In this document: positions 1 through 6,498 of the stretch, piece after piece
Numbering within the stretch: the stretch's first letter is position 1
How the letters are laid out: each line of letters begins with the position of its first letter
Origin: an uncultured Clostridia bacterium
GTDB lineage: Bacteria; Bacillota; Clostridia; TANB77; CAG-508
Length of the DNA stretch: 10,700 nt
NCBI GenBank assembly: GCA_948745425.1
Contig: CAPZDM010000021.1
Coordinates: forward strand, 13,753-24,452
Direction of reading: 5' to 3'
Notes under the pieces: generated by a model
The model's input: only the letters and a program-made list of their open reading frames with translations
Told to the model about the DNA's origin: nothing
Database searches by the model: none
Made by a program: the position numbers and the translations under genes

Positions 1-55
1 ACTTAATATTTCTTTTTTCATTTTTCCTATTATTTTTTTCTCAAGCCTTGATATA
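1..55. repeat. 55-base direct repeat, left copy (sigE 3'-end duplicate)
   Basis: These 55 bases are identical to 124-178, which encode the last helix of SigE. Read on the minus strand, this copy gives the same residues (SRLEKKIIGKMKKEILS) and then runs off the window. Just upstream, in the 68-base spacer, the minus-strand frame contains a TAG stop (the 'gaaatag' at about 72-78), so the copy is a detached gene tail, not a second sigE. The period between copies is 123 bases. It could be a tandem duplication, an attachment-site-like remnant, or a short-read assembly loop at a contig end. Confidence 0.9.
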
Positions 56-85
56 AAAATTGTGTATTTCTATTTCATAGCTAGC

Positions 86-106
86 AAAATTTGCTTTGCA
101 AATTTT
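86..106 (-). other. AT-rich hairpin just after sigE stop
   Basis: AAAATTTGC, a TTT loop and GCAAATTTT form a 9-bp perfect stem that starts about six bases past the sigE stop on the minus strand. The stem's own UUUU end is followed by GCTAGC and not by a clear U-tract, so it is at best a weak terminator. It may instead be a short dispersed hairpin or an mRNA-end stabiliser. It lies inside the 68-base spacer between the two 55-base repeat copies. Confidence 0.4.
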
Positions 107-111
107 TCACG

Positions 112-843
112 CTATCCCGTCTTACTTAATATTTCTTTTTTCATTTTTCCTATTATTTTTTTCTCAAGCCTTGATATATAGCTTTGTGATATTCCTAGCA
201 TGTCTGCCACTTCTTTTTGGGTTTTTTCGTTGCCTGTGCCAAAGCCAAATCTTAATTCCATTATGTGTTTTTCTCTTTCGTTTAGTTTCTGCATTGATAT
301 TCTTAATAACTTTTTGTCAACTTCATCTTCTATGTTTTTTGATGTGATATCATTTTCTGTTCCTAATATATCTGAAAGTAATAATTCGTTTCCGTCTCCA
401 TCTTGTTTTAATGGCTCATCTATTGATATTTCTCCTTTTGTTTTATTTGTTCTTCTTAGGTACATTAAAATTTCGTTTTCTACACATCTTGATGCATATG
501 TTGCAAGTTTTATATTTTTAGATACATTAAAAGTGTTTATTGCTTTCATTAGCCCTATTGTACCTATTGATATTAAATCTTCTATTTCTATTCCTGTATT
601 TTCAAATTTCTTCGATATGTAAACTACTAATCTTAAATTTCTCTCTACTAATGTCTTTTTTGCCTCTTCATCATTATATTCTAATTTCCCTAAGAGTTCT
701 TCTTCCTCTTCTTGAGAAAGTGGTGGTGGTAGGGTTTGACTCCCTCCAATATAATATATCTCCATATTATCTTGTTCTACATTAATTATGTATTTATTAT
801 AAATATTGTTTAAGTTAATTTTTAATATCTTTAAAATGTTCAT
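112..843 (-). CDS. sigE: RNA polymerase sporulation sigma factor SigE (pro-sigma-E)
   Basis: This is the mother-cell-specific sigma factor, made as an inactive precursor and activated at septation when SpoIIGA removes its N-terminal pro-sequence. The 243 residues match the family length. The pro-peptide occupies roughly residues 1-29, ahead of the conserved EIYYIGGS and LPPPLS (38-43). Region 2 contains ERNLRLVVYISKKFENTG (67-84), EDLISIGTIGL and LATYASRCVENEILMYLRR (113-131), which is the -10 recognition segment. Region 4 contains LNEREKHIMELRFG and the helix-turn-helix KTQKEVADMLGISQSYISRLEK (207-228). The start is supported by AGAGGAG ten bases upstream. Sequence similarity to B. subtilis SigE is strong throughout. 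The gene lies 50 bases downstream of spoIIGA in the conserved spoIIG order. The final 55 bases of coding sequence are repeated beyond its end, at 1-55. Confidence 0.97.
   Translation of the reverse strand: MNILKILKINLNNIYNKYIINVEQDNMEIYYIGGSQTLPPPLSQEEEEELLGKLEYNDEEAKKTLVERNLRLVVYISKKFENTGIEIEDLISIGTIGLMKAINTFNVSKNIKLATYASRCVENEILMYLRRTNKTKGEISIDEPLKQDGDGNELLLSDILGTENDITSKNIEDEVDKKLLRISMQKLNEREKHIMELRFGFGTGNEKTQKEVADMLGISQSYISRLEKKIIGKMKKEILSKTG
124..178. repeat. 55-base direct repeat, right copy (inside sigE)
   Basis: This is the in-gene copy of the repeat at 1-55. It lies in the region 4.2 end of sigE and keeps the reading frame, so it is the natural copy. The match stops at 178: the bases that follow differ (tagctt here, aaaatt after the left copy). 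Confidence 0.9.
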
Positions 844-881
844 ATTCTTATCACTCCTCTCTAAAGTATAAATTTAAGATT

Positions 882-902
882 GAAAGATAATTATTATCTT
901 TC
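882..902 (-). other. Hairpin over the spoIIGA stop codon
   Basis: GAAAGATAA, a TTA loop and TTATCTTTC form a 9-bp stem that includes the spoIIGA stop codon (894-896). There is no U-tract after it on the minus strand, so it is not a normal terminator. It could influence mRNA processing or readthrough between spoIIGA and sigE. It is AT-rich and weak, and may be chance. Confidence 0.35.
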
Positions 903-1385
903 AGCATAGTTTAAACCTATTAGACTTTGGTATTGATTTCTATTTGATAATTTTTTATCATATATTCCAACGATTACATCGTTTCTGACAATATCTTCAT
1001 CGTTAATATCTGCTTCTGCTTTGTCTACCTTAAATCCTAATAACATTCCGTTTTGTTTTCCTAAAGATGAAAATGGTAGTACCCTAAATTTTGACGCATA
1101 TTTAAGATATTCTTCACTAAATTCATATTCTCCATTTATTATTTTTCCAGTATTCTCTAATATCTCATTTGGTAATATATTATTTAATTTACTTTTTTCA
1201 ATTATTATGACTGGTGAATTTGTTATTGGATCTTTTAATAAATTACCAGTATCTATCATTGCTCTCACATTTTGTTCTTTTCCATTGTTGAAAATCTTTA
1301 TATTGCAAAACATATCTTCCATATTTAACTTATTTTTTACTAGTTTAAATGCAATATTAATTATGAAAAAACCTAATACTCCGCC
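894..1385 (-). CDS. spoIIGA: SpoIIGA C-terminal aspartic-protease fragment
   Basis: The open frame starts after a TAG at 1386-1388 and can be read from 1385; the first ATG is at 1322. That ATG has no ribosome site (it is preceded by AAGTTAAAT), so independent translation is unlikely. The fragment carries the protease domain: NVRAMIDTGNLLKDPITNSPVIII, with the catalytic Asp of DTGN, then RVLPFSSLGKQNGMLLGFK and VIVGIYDKKLS, all matching the SpoIIGA C-terminal domain. Its first 21 residues supply the last membrane helix and linker missing from the upstream fragment. Confidence 0.8.
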   Translation of the reverse strand, partial: GGVLGFFIINIAFKLVKNKLNMEDMFCNIKIFNNGKEQNVRAMIDTGNLLKDPITNSPVIIIEKSKLNNILPNEILENTGKIINGEYEFSEEYLKYASKFRVLPFSSLGKQNGMLLGFKVDKAEADINDEDIVRNDVIVGIYDKKLSNRNQYQSLIGLNYAER

Positions 1386-1782
1386 CTAATATTGCAATTT
1401 TTATTGGATATAGCCCTACAAATTTTCCATTTTGATATAATATGTTTTCTGGTTTTATATAATATAGAATTGCAAAAGCACATCCTCCAAAGGCAAATGA
1501 TGTAAGATAAAATATTATTAAAGATTTGAATGTATTTTTTGGATTTTTAGAACCAAATGCTATATATATCATTACTATTGATAATAAGATTTTTGCTATT
1601 ATTGTTACATATAATGTAATCTCTGTTATGTAATATGCTACCGAATAAATGCTACCTATGATACTTGATATAATTATTCTAATTTGTTTAATTTTCTCTT
1701 TACAAATAAGTCCAGTTGCAAATAAAATTATGTAATTCATTATTATGTTTTCTACAAATACTATATCTAAGTATATAGTCAT
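1357..1782 (-). CDS. spoIIGA: SpoIIGA N-terminal membrane fragment
   Basis: The 141-residue frame begins MTIYLDIVFVENIIMNYIIL, the typical SpoIIGA opening. It holds about four hydrophobic segments, roughly residues 5-25, 36-53, 57-77 and 86-109, followed by the conserved NGKFVGLYPIKIAIL stretch. The last eight residues before the stop (RSIRFFHN) are out of frame with the family and arise after the shift. Without the C-terminal half it would have no protease site. Confidence 0.8.
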   Translation of the reverse strand: MTIYLDIVFVENIIMNYIILFATGLICKEKIKQIRIIISSIIGSIYSVAYYITEITLYVTIIAKILLSIVMIYIAFGSKNPKNTFKSLIIFYLTSFAFGGCAFAILYYIKPENILYQNGKFVGLYPIKIAILGRSIRFFHN

Positions 1783-1822
1783 TCTCTTTTATTCCTCACC
1801 TCCAATAGTGATTGTACATATT

Positions 1823-1856
1823 ATTATAGTTTGTATTTATTTAAAATATTGTCAAA
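1823..1856 (-). promoter_or_regulatory. spoIIG promoter with 21-base spacer and Spo0A-box-like site
   Basis: On the minus strand, consensus TTGACA (1855-1850) and TATAAT (1828-1823) are separated by 21 bases, four more than the optimum. The B. subtilis spoIIG promoter is known for a 22-base spacer and is activated by phosphorylated Spo0A bound over the -35. Here TGTCAAA (plus strand, 1850-1856) overlaps the -35 and differs from the 0A box TGTCGAA by one base. The predicted start point is about 30 bases before the ATG. Sigma-A plus Spo0A control is inferred. Confidence 0.75.
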
Positions 1857-1870
1857 CTCTCTTGTAGAAA

Positions 1871-1906
1871 AAAAGAAATAATCTAAATATTTAGATTATT
1901 TCTTTT
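1871..1906 (-). terminator. 36-base perfect palindrome, intrinsic terminator
   Basis: The 36 bases centred between 1888 and 1889 are perfectly self-complementary: AAAAGAAATAATCTAAAT and its complement. On the minus strand the stem ends in a run of seven T and then CTACAAG. It lies about 115 bases after the stop of the PLP-enzyme gene and just upstream of the spoIIG promoter, so it insulates the sporulation operon from readthrough. The 1907-2021 stretch contains no gene, only AT-rich 3' untranslated sequence. Confidence 0.8.
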
Positions 1907-2021
1907 ATATTTTTACATTTTTATTAAATTAATTTGATATATTTTTTAGATTTGATTTCTTTATTGCTAAAATTTGTATATGACTTTTATTCTAAGAGTT
2001 CTTCCCTTGAAGAATAGATGA

Positions 2022-3269
2022 TCAAAATTTCATTTCTTGAATGGCACGCATAACACCTATCTTTCCATACTCATATGTAAGTCCTCCTTGCATAAATGCA
2101 ATAAATGGAGGTCTTATTGGTCCATCACAGCTCAATTCTATTGAAGAGCCCTGTGTAAAGCTTCCACTTGCCATTATAATTTTATCATTGTAACCTGGCA
2201 TATCTGATGGTTCTGGGGCACAGTGTGCATTGACTGCAGAACCAAATTGTATTCCTCTACAGTATTTAATCATATCTTCAGGATTTCCGAATTCTATTGT
2301 TTGTACTATGTCTGAACGATGTGAATTAAATCTTGGAGATACTTTGTATCTCATTTCTTCTAAAACTGCACTTGCAAGTATTGCTGTTTTTAAACTACTT
2401 GCTACTACACTTGGTGCAAAATATAATCCTTGTAAAAACATTTTGTTTGCTCCGTTTGTAGGTCCTACTTCTTTTCCTTGCCCTGGACTTGTTAGTCTTT
2501 CTCCTGCAAGTTCTACTAAATCTCTTTTACCTGCTATGTATCCACCATTTGTTGCAATTCCTCCTCCTAGATTTTTTATTAGTGATCCTACTATTATATC
2601 TGCTCCAACTTCTAATGGTGTTTCTTTTTCTACAAATTCACAATAACAATTATCTATCATTATAATCGCTTTATTGTTTATTTTTCTTATTTCTAGTATT
2701 ATATTTCTTAATTGCTCTATTGATATTGTTTCTCTTAAAGCATATCCTCTTGAACGTTGTATATGTATTAATTTTATATCCCCTTTTGATACTCTATTTA
2801 ATATCTCTTGTGTATCAAAGTTGTTATTTATTAAATCTATTTGCTCATATTTTATTCCGAAGGATTTTAATGAACTTGCGTTTTCTTCTATTCCAATTAC
2901 TGTATCTAATGTATCATATGGCTTTCCTGCTATGCTTAGCATTACATCATTTGGCCTTAAAAGTGCAAATAATGCTATTGTTAATGCATGTGTACCAGAG
3001 ACAATTTGTGTTCTTACTAGTGCATCTTCTCCTCCTAAAACTTCTGCAAATATATTTTCTACACATTCTCTTCCTATGTCATCATATCCATAGCCTGTTG
3101 TTGATGTAAAGTGTATTTCTGATAGTCTGTATTTTTGGAATGCATTTATTACTTTTAAGCTATTATATTCTGCTATTTGGTCTACTTTTTCAAATATTGG
3201 TTTTATCTCTCTTTCGATTTTGTTTATTTGTTCTTCTATTTCAGCTTTTATTCCTATTTTTTCATACAT
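2022..3269 (-). CDS. Methionine gamma-lyase / aluminium-resistance family PLP enzyme
   Basis: This 415-residue protein belongs to the family annotated as 'methionine gamma-lyase family' or 'aluminium resistance protein' (B. subtilis YnbB type), a branch of the cystathionine gamma-synthase-like fold-type I PLP enzymes. Visible landmarks are SGTHALTIALFALL (91-104) for cofactor phosphate binding, GKPYDTL (115-121), MIDNCYCEF (204-212) whose Asp206 would hold the pyridine nitrogen, and SLIKNLGGGIATNGGYIAG (229-247) with Lys232 as the likely Schiff-base lysine. The C-terminus has the family's CDGPIRPPFIAFMQGGLTYEY. The protein looks complete and cytoplasmic. The true substrate is uncertain; the family name rests on limited biochemistry. 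AGAAAGGA ten bases before the ATG supports the start. It follows WG protein A by 54 bases and is probably co-transcribed with it. Confidence 0.93.
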   Translation of the reverse strand: MYEKIGIKAEIEEQINKIEREIKPIFEKVDQIAEYNSLKVINAFQKYRLSEIHFTSTTGYGYDDIGRECVENIFAEVLGGEDALVRTQIVSGTHALTIALFALLRPNDVMLSIAGKPYDTLDTVIGIEENASSLKSFGIKYEQIDLINNNFDTQEILNRVSKGDIKLIHIQRSRGYALRETISIEQLRNIILEIRKINNKAIIMIDNCYCEFVEKETPLEVGADIIVGSLIKNLGGGIATNGGYIAGKRDLVELAGERLTSPGQGKEVGPTNGANKMFLQGLYFAPSVVASSLKTAILASAVLEEMRYKVSPRFNSHRSDIVQTIEFGNPEDMIKYCRGIQFGSAVNAHCAPEPSDMPGYNDKIIMASGSFTQGSSIELSCDGPIRPPFIAFMQGGLTYEYGKIGVMRAIQEMKF

Positions 3270-3300
3270 TAGTTGATTTTCCTTTCTTAATTATATTTAA

Positions 3301-3322
3301 CGGACGCCCAAAGGGCGCCCTT
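3301..3322 (-). repeat. GC-rich short hairpin repeat
   Basis: In an otherwise very AT-rich spacer, the minus strand reads AAGGGCGCCC TTT GGGCGTCCG. In RNA, GGCGCCC pairs with GGGCGUC (one G-U pair) around a UUU loop. It is followed by TTAAATATAATT and not by a good U-tract, so it is a poor terminator. It shares the GTA(G/A)GGG...GTCCG layout with the element at 8544-8571 and part of that at 6889-6911. It sits between WG protein A and the PLP enzyme and could modulate expression of the second gene. Confidence 0.6.
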
Positions 3323-3323
3323 A

Positions 3324-4883
3324 CTAATCCTCTGCTTCTATTACCTCGTCTGTATAATATACCTGTGAATATCCCATATATTCTTTGGCATATTTTCCTA
3401 TTGTGTCTGGTGCTTCTTGTGTTGTTTCTAAGGCTTGTTTTTCATCAATTATATTTCCTTGTTTGTCTATAAATATATTTGTGTTTTCATTGTATAAATT
3501 TACATATGTATCTCTTATCTCTAGTTGTGCATTATCTAATTTTGCTACTTGTGTTAAATCTTTTTTATATACTTCGATTACATCATTTCCCATGTTTTCT
3601 GCTTTTAGTAGTTCTGTGTCTGCTATCTTGTTTATAGTAGTATAAGTGAATTTTGTGATTTCTTTTCCTTTAGTGTCTATTAATCCAAGTCCACTTTCGT
3701 TCTTATATGCTGAAAAGTAATCATTAAACATATATTCAATATATACAAATTTATTATCTATTAATATGTTTTGATTTTTATCTACTACACCATATAATCC
3801 ATTTCTGTCTATTGATATATAATATTCTCCATTATTAACAGGTACTAATGATGTAAAGTTTGTTTTTACTTCTTCTCCTTTATTGGTAAAATATTTTATA
3901 TCACTTCCAGTTTTTGCATATATATATATACCATTGAATTGTAGTGTTTTATAATCTATTGGTACTATTTCCTGCCCTGTTAATGTATATACACCATATT
4001 TTGCTCCTCTGTTTATTATTAGTAAGTTGTTAGTAGTGTTATATTCTATACCTTGATATTTGAAATCTATTAATACTTCTTTATTCTTTAATAATCCATA
4101 TTGTCCATTATTGCTTGCTATAGTATATATATCTTCTCCTTTAATATCTATTACTCTTTTTATGTCATTATAAATTGTGTCTAATAGTTTTTCACCTTTG
4201 TTTGATATATATCCATATCTGTATCCTTCATCTGTGGTTTTACATACTATATATCCTGATTTTTTATATTTTTCTTCTTCAAGATAATATTTATCTGCTT
4301 CTATATTATCATAGTCAAAGTTAACTAATTTTGCTCCTTTTATATTTATTACACCATATTTTCCATTAAGTTTGGCTAAAAGCTCTCCTTCTTTATATTT
4401 TAATCCCCTTATTTCTTCATATGTTGCTTTTATAATTCTATTTCCGTCTAAATCTATTAGTCCATATTGATTATTTACTTTAAATTTTAATACATTTTTT
4501 TCATATGGTAAAGCTGTTACTAACCCTTCTAATTCTATTTCTTCTACATTATCATATACATCAAAAATTTCTTCTGCTTTTTCATCAAATATTTTATTTT
4601 TTTCGTCACCTTCGTTTGAACAAATGAAAACAGCTTTTTTTGAGTTTGGTATTACTACTTTATCATATTTTGCTTCTATTATAATATTTCCTTCTGCGTC
4701 CATTACTCCATATTTTCCATTAGTATATAGAATAAAATATTTGTATTCTTTTTCAGCGATTTCTTCTATTTCATATTCTCTCATTTCACTTTTATTTGTT
4801 TTTATTATAATGGTAATCGCTATTGCTATTATTAATATAACTATTATTGCTATAATTCCTATAATCTTCTTTTTGTTGCTCAT
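3324..4883 (-). CDS. Membrane-anchored WG-repeat protein A
   Basis: The 519-residue protein has a short basic N-terminus (MSNKKK), a single hydrophobic segment (about 7-28) and a long exterior region, so it looks like a signal-anchored surface protein. The exterior is built from about ten WG-type beta repeats of the form NGKYGVxDxxGNxIIxxxYDxI, for example at 55-75, then NNQYGLIDLDGNRII, NGKYGVINIKG, RNGLYGVVDKNQNILI and ESGLGLIDTKGKEI. Such repeats are thought to form stacked beta structures; the binding partner is not known. The tail ends in a conserved YYTDEVIEAED. An AAAGGAGATG site precedes the ATG by seven bases. It is paralogous to the protein at 6986-8494: both have the anchor, 'YxNGK(Y/W)GV' and PNS..PVFIC/PNSKKAVFIC near residue 80-95, and a YYTD ending. 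No enzymatic motif was recognised. Confidence 0.88.
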   Translation of the reverse strand: MSNKKKIIGIIAIIVILIIAIAITIIIKTNKSEMREYEIEEIAEKEYKYFILYTNGKYGVMDAEGNIIIEAKYDKVVIPNSKKAVFICSNEGDEKNKIFDEKAEEIFDVYDNVEEIELEGLVTALPYEKNVLKFKVNNQYGLIDLDGNRIIKATYEEIRGLKYKEGELLAKLNGKYGVINIKGAKLVNFDYDNIEADKYYLEEEKYKKSGYIVCKTTDEGYRYGYISNKGEKLLDTIYNDIKRVIDIKGEDIYTIASNNGQYGLLKNKEVLIDFKYQGIEYNTTNNLLIINRGAKYGVYTLTGQEIVPIDYKTLQFNGIYIYAKTGSDIKYFTNKGEEVKTNFTSLVPVNNGEYYISIDRNGLYGVVDKNQNILIDNKFVYIEYMFNDYFSAYKNESGLGLIDTKGKEITKFTYTTINKIADTELLKAENMGNDVIEVYKKDLTQVAKLDNAQLEIRDTYVNLYNENTNIFIDKQGNIIDEKQALETTQEAPDTIGKYAKEYMGYSQVYYTDEVIEAED

Positions 4884-4951
4884 TTGATTACATCTCCTTT
4901 TACATTGTATGTGCTAATTTTCAACAGTTTTTCTTGTTTTTTTACATATTT

Positions 4952-4980
4952 ATTATATTATACACAGAGAAAAATATCAA
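4952..4980 (-). promoter_or_regulatory. Promoter of WG protein A
   Basis: On the minus strand, TTGATA (4980-4975) and TATAAT (4957-4952) are separated by 17 bases. A second overlapping TATAAT is present, but its spacing is only 12. The start point would fall about 60 bases before the ribosome site. It is back to back with the lemA promoter, so 4884-5088 is a divergent control region. Confidence 0.6.
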
Positions 4981-5029
4981 TAGGCAATTTTATGTTTTAT
5001 ATAAATAGAGAAATAATTTTTTTAGACCA

Positions 5030-5058
5030 TTGTTTTATTTATCTTTTTGTGCTATTAT
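5030..5058 (+). promoter_or_regulatory. Promoter of lemA
   Basis: TTGTTT (5030-5035) and TATTAT (5053-5058) are separated by 17 bases, a good sigma-A-type arrangement. The expected start point near 5065 would leave a leader of about 25 bases that contains AAGGAGG (5075-5081). Confidence 0.6.
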
Positions 5059-5088
5059 ATATTTATCTTTTTTTAAGGAGGAAAATTT

Positions 5089-5643
5089 ATGATTTGGATA
5101 ATTTTAGCAATCATAGTGGTTATAGTACTTTGGGTTATTGCTACTTATAACAGTTTGGTTGGTGCTAAGGTAAAAGTAGATAATTCCTTTAGTCAAATTG
5201 ATGTGCAATTACAAAGAAGATTTGATTTAATACCAAATTTAGTTGAATGTGTTAAAGGTTATATGACTCACGAGTCTGATGTCCTTACAAAAGTTACAGA
5301 GTTAAGAACTTCTTGGGCATCTGCTGGTTCAGTTTCTGAAAAAGTTGATATTGATAATCAATTATCTGGTGCACTAAAAACTATTATGGCAGTTTCTGAG
5401 AATTACCCTGATTTAAAGGCTAATCAAAACTTTACTGGATTACAACAAGATTTAAAGGATACTGAGAATAAAATTTCTTATGCTAGACAATTTTATAATG
5501 ATGCTGTTACAAGATATAATAGAAATTTAATGATATTTCCTGCAAATATTGTTGCTTCTATGTTTCATTTTACACCAGCTACTTTATTTGCAGTTGACTC
5601 TGCTGAAGCAAAACAAAATGTTAAAGTTGATTTTGGAAAATAA
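5089..5643 (+). CDS. lemA: LemA family membrane protein
   Basis: This is the only plus-strand gene. The 184-residue product has an N-terminal membrane helix (about 2-19), then YNSLVGAKVKVDNSFSQIDVQLQRRFDLIPNLVECVKGY (20-58), the hallmark LemA opening, and a long helical bundle with the typical LQQDLKDTENKISYARQFYNDAVTRYN (118-144) and IFPANIVASMF (149-159). By family knowledge LemA proteins have an extracytoplasmic helical domain; their role is poorly defined and they often sit beside htpX or a TPM-domain (YgcG-type) gene. Neither partner is present here, so it is a stand-alone unit with its own promoter and terminator. AAGGAGG eight bases upstream of the ATG fixes the start. Confidence 0.95.
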   Translation: MIWIILAIIVVIVLWVIATYNSLVGAKVKVDNSFSQIDVQLQRRFDLIPNLVECVKGYMTHESDVLTKVTELRTSWASAGSVSEKVDIDNQLSGALKTIMAVSENYPDLKANQNFTGLQQDLKDTENKISYARQFYNDAVTRYNRNLMIFPANIVASMFHFTPATLFAVDSAEAKQNVKVDFGK

Positions 5644-5657
5644 ATAGTTATTATAAT

Positions 5658-5710
5658 GGGGACATTCTTAAAATTTCATAAAATGAAATTTTAAGAATGT
5701 CCCCTATTTT
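5658..5710. terminator. Perfect 22-bp hairpin terminator between lemA and tatD
   Basis: GGGGACATTCTTAAAATTTC continues to 5679 and pairs perfectly over 22 bp with 5683-5704, around an AAA loop. On plus it is followed by TATTTTTTATAT, giving a strong intrinsic terminator for lemA. On minus it follows the tatD stop directly, with a weaker tail (ATTATAATAAC), and may also stop tatD transcription. A stem this long and perfect, bounded by GGGGAC/GTCCCC, is more than a terminator needs and resembles short palindromic mobile repeats. Confidence 0.85.
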
Positions 5711-6484
5711 TTATATATTATAAACTTTTTCTGCATTTTTATATGTTAGTTCTGATATTTCTTGTATCGTTATTCCCTTTATTTCTGCTATTTTTTGTGC
5801 TGTGTATTTTATGTTTCTTGAGTCGTTTCTTTTACCTCTGTTTGGTTCTGGACTTAAATATGGACAGTCTGTTTCTATTAATAATCTATCATCTGGTACA
5901 AGGTTTATTAGTTCTGTGTTTTTTGTGTTTTTATATGTTACTGGTCCTGCAAATGATATGTATAGACCTAATTTTAATCCTGTTTCAATTAAGTCTTTGT
6001 TTAATACACAACAATGTAATATCCCTGAATATTGTGGTGTTTTCTTATTTTTTAGTATTTCTATTGTATCCATTATTGCATCTCTTGAGTGTATTACAAT
6101 TGGTAGTCTTAGTTCATTTGCTAGATTTATTTGTTCTATAAAAGCAAATTTCTGTAATTCTATATTTTCTTTTTCCCAATGGTAGTCTAGTCCAATTTCT
6201 CCTATTGCTACTACTTTTTTATTAGATGCCATTTCTTTTATCTTTTTAATTTGTGATAATATTTCTTGTTTAGTTTTTCCTATATCACTTGGATGGATTC
6301 CAATTGCTGAATATATGAATTCATTTTCTTTTGCAATTTCTATTGCTTTTTTTGATTTTTCTATATTATATCCTATAACTACTGTTTTTGTTATTCCTTC
6401 TTTATATATTTGACCTATTATCTCTTTTCTATCTTCATCATATGCTTCATCATTATAATGTGAATGTGTATCAAAATATTCCAT
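5711..6484 (-). CDS. tatD: TatD family metal-dependent deoxyribonuclease
   Basis: TatD enzymes are cytoplasmic TIM-barrel metal-dependent hydrolases with 3'-5' exonuclease activity on DNA/RNA ends, linked to DNA repair and quality control. The 257 residues match the family. Metal-binding residues appear as His7 and His9 (FDTHSHYND), Glu96 (AIGEIGLDYHW), His132 (VIHSRDA), His157 (ILHCC) and Asp206 (LIETDCPYLSPEPNRGKRNDS). The segment after His157 reads HCCVLNKD, whereas the family usually has HCFSGS; the metal ligand is kept. AAAGGGGAA precedes the ATG and overlaps the acpS stop, with a 14-base gap, so translation is probably coupled to acpS. Confidence 0.95.
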   Translation of the reverse strand: MEYFDTHSHYNDEAYDEDRKEIIGQIYKEGITKTVVIGYNIEKSKKAIEIAKENEFIYSAIGIHPSDIGKTKQEILSQIKKIKEMASNKKVVAIGEIGLDYHWEKENIELQKFAFIEQINLANELRLPIVIHSRDAIMDTIEILKNKKTPQYSGILHCCVLNKDLIETGLKLGLYISFAGPVTYKNTKNTELINLVPDDRLLIETDCPYLSPEPNRGKRNDSRNIKYTAQKIAEIKGITIQEISELTYKNAEKVYNI

Positions 6485-6498
6485 TTATAAATTCCCCT

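Larger units (their letters stand above)
894..1782 (-). pseudogene. spoIIGA: spoIIGA, pro-sigma-E processing protease, split by a one-base frameshift
   Basis: SpoIIGA is a septal-membrane aspartic protease that cleaves pro-SigE. Two adjacent minus-strand reading frames carry its membrane half and its protease half. The upstream frame reads through L132 and then diverges into eight unrelated residues and a stop. Shifting by +1 at the GGG of 1384-1386 gives IL-GGVLGFFIINIAFKLVKNKLN and joins the protease half, for a protein of about 295 residues, close to the usual family length (about 300). Catalytic motif DTGN then falls at about residues 177-180 (D183 in B. subtilis). The shift must lie between 1388 and 1357, because stops close both frames outside that interval. 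The GGAGGTGAGG ribosome site (1794-1803) and the neighbouring sigE support a once-functional gene. It may be a true pseudogene, a sequence error, or a rare recoding event. Confidence 0.85.

Noticed and set aside
894..1322. The DTGN half of spoIIGA as an independent retropepsin-like protease gene
   Set aside because: It lacks a ribosome site at its first ATG, and the open frame upstream supplies exactly the missing SpoIIGA membrane segment and linker.
2000..2016. TTCTTC CCTTG AAGAA small hairpin as the terminator of the PLP-enzyme gene
   Set aside because: The stem is only about six AT-rich pairs with no U-tract; the 36-base palindrome at 1871-1906 is a far better candidate.
3324..4883. Internal near-repeats as a CRISPR array or DNA tandem repeat
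   Set aside because: The periodicity is at protein level (WG repeats) with diverged DNA and no constant spacer length.
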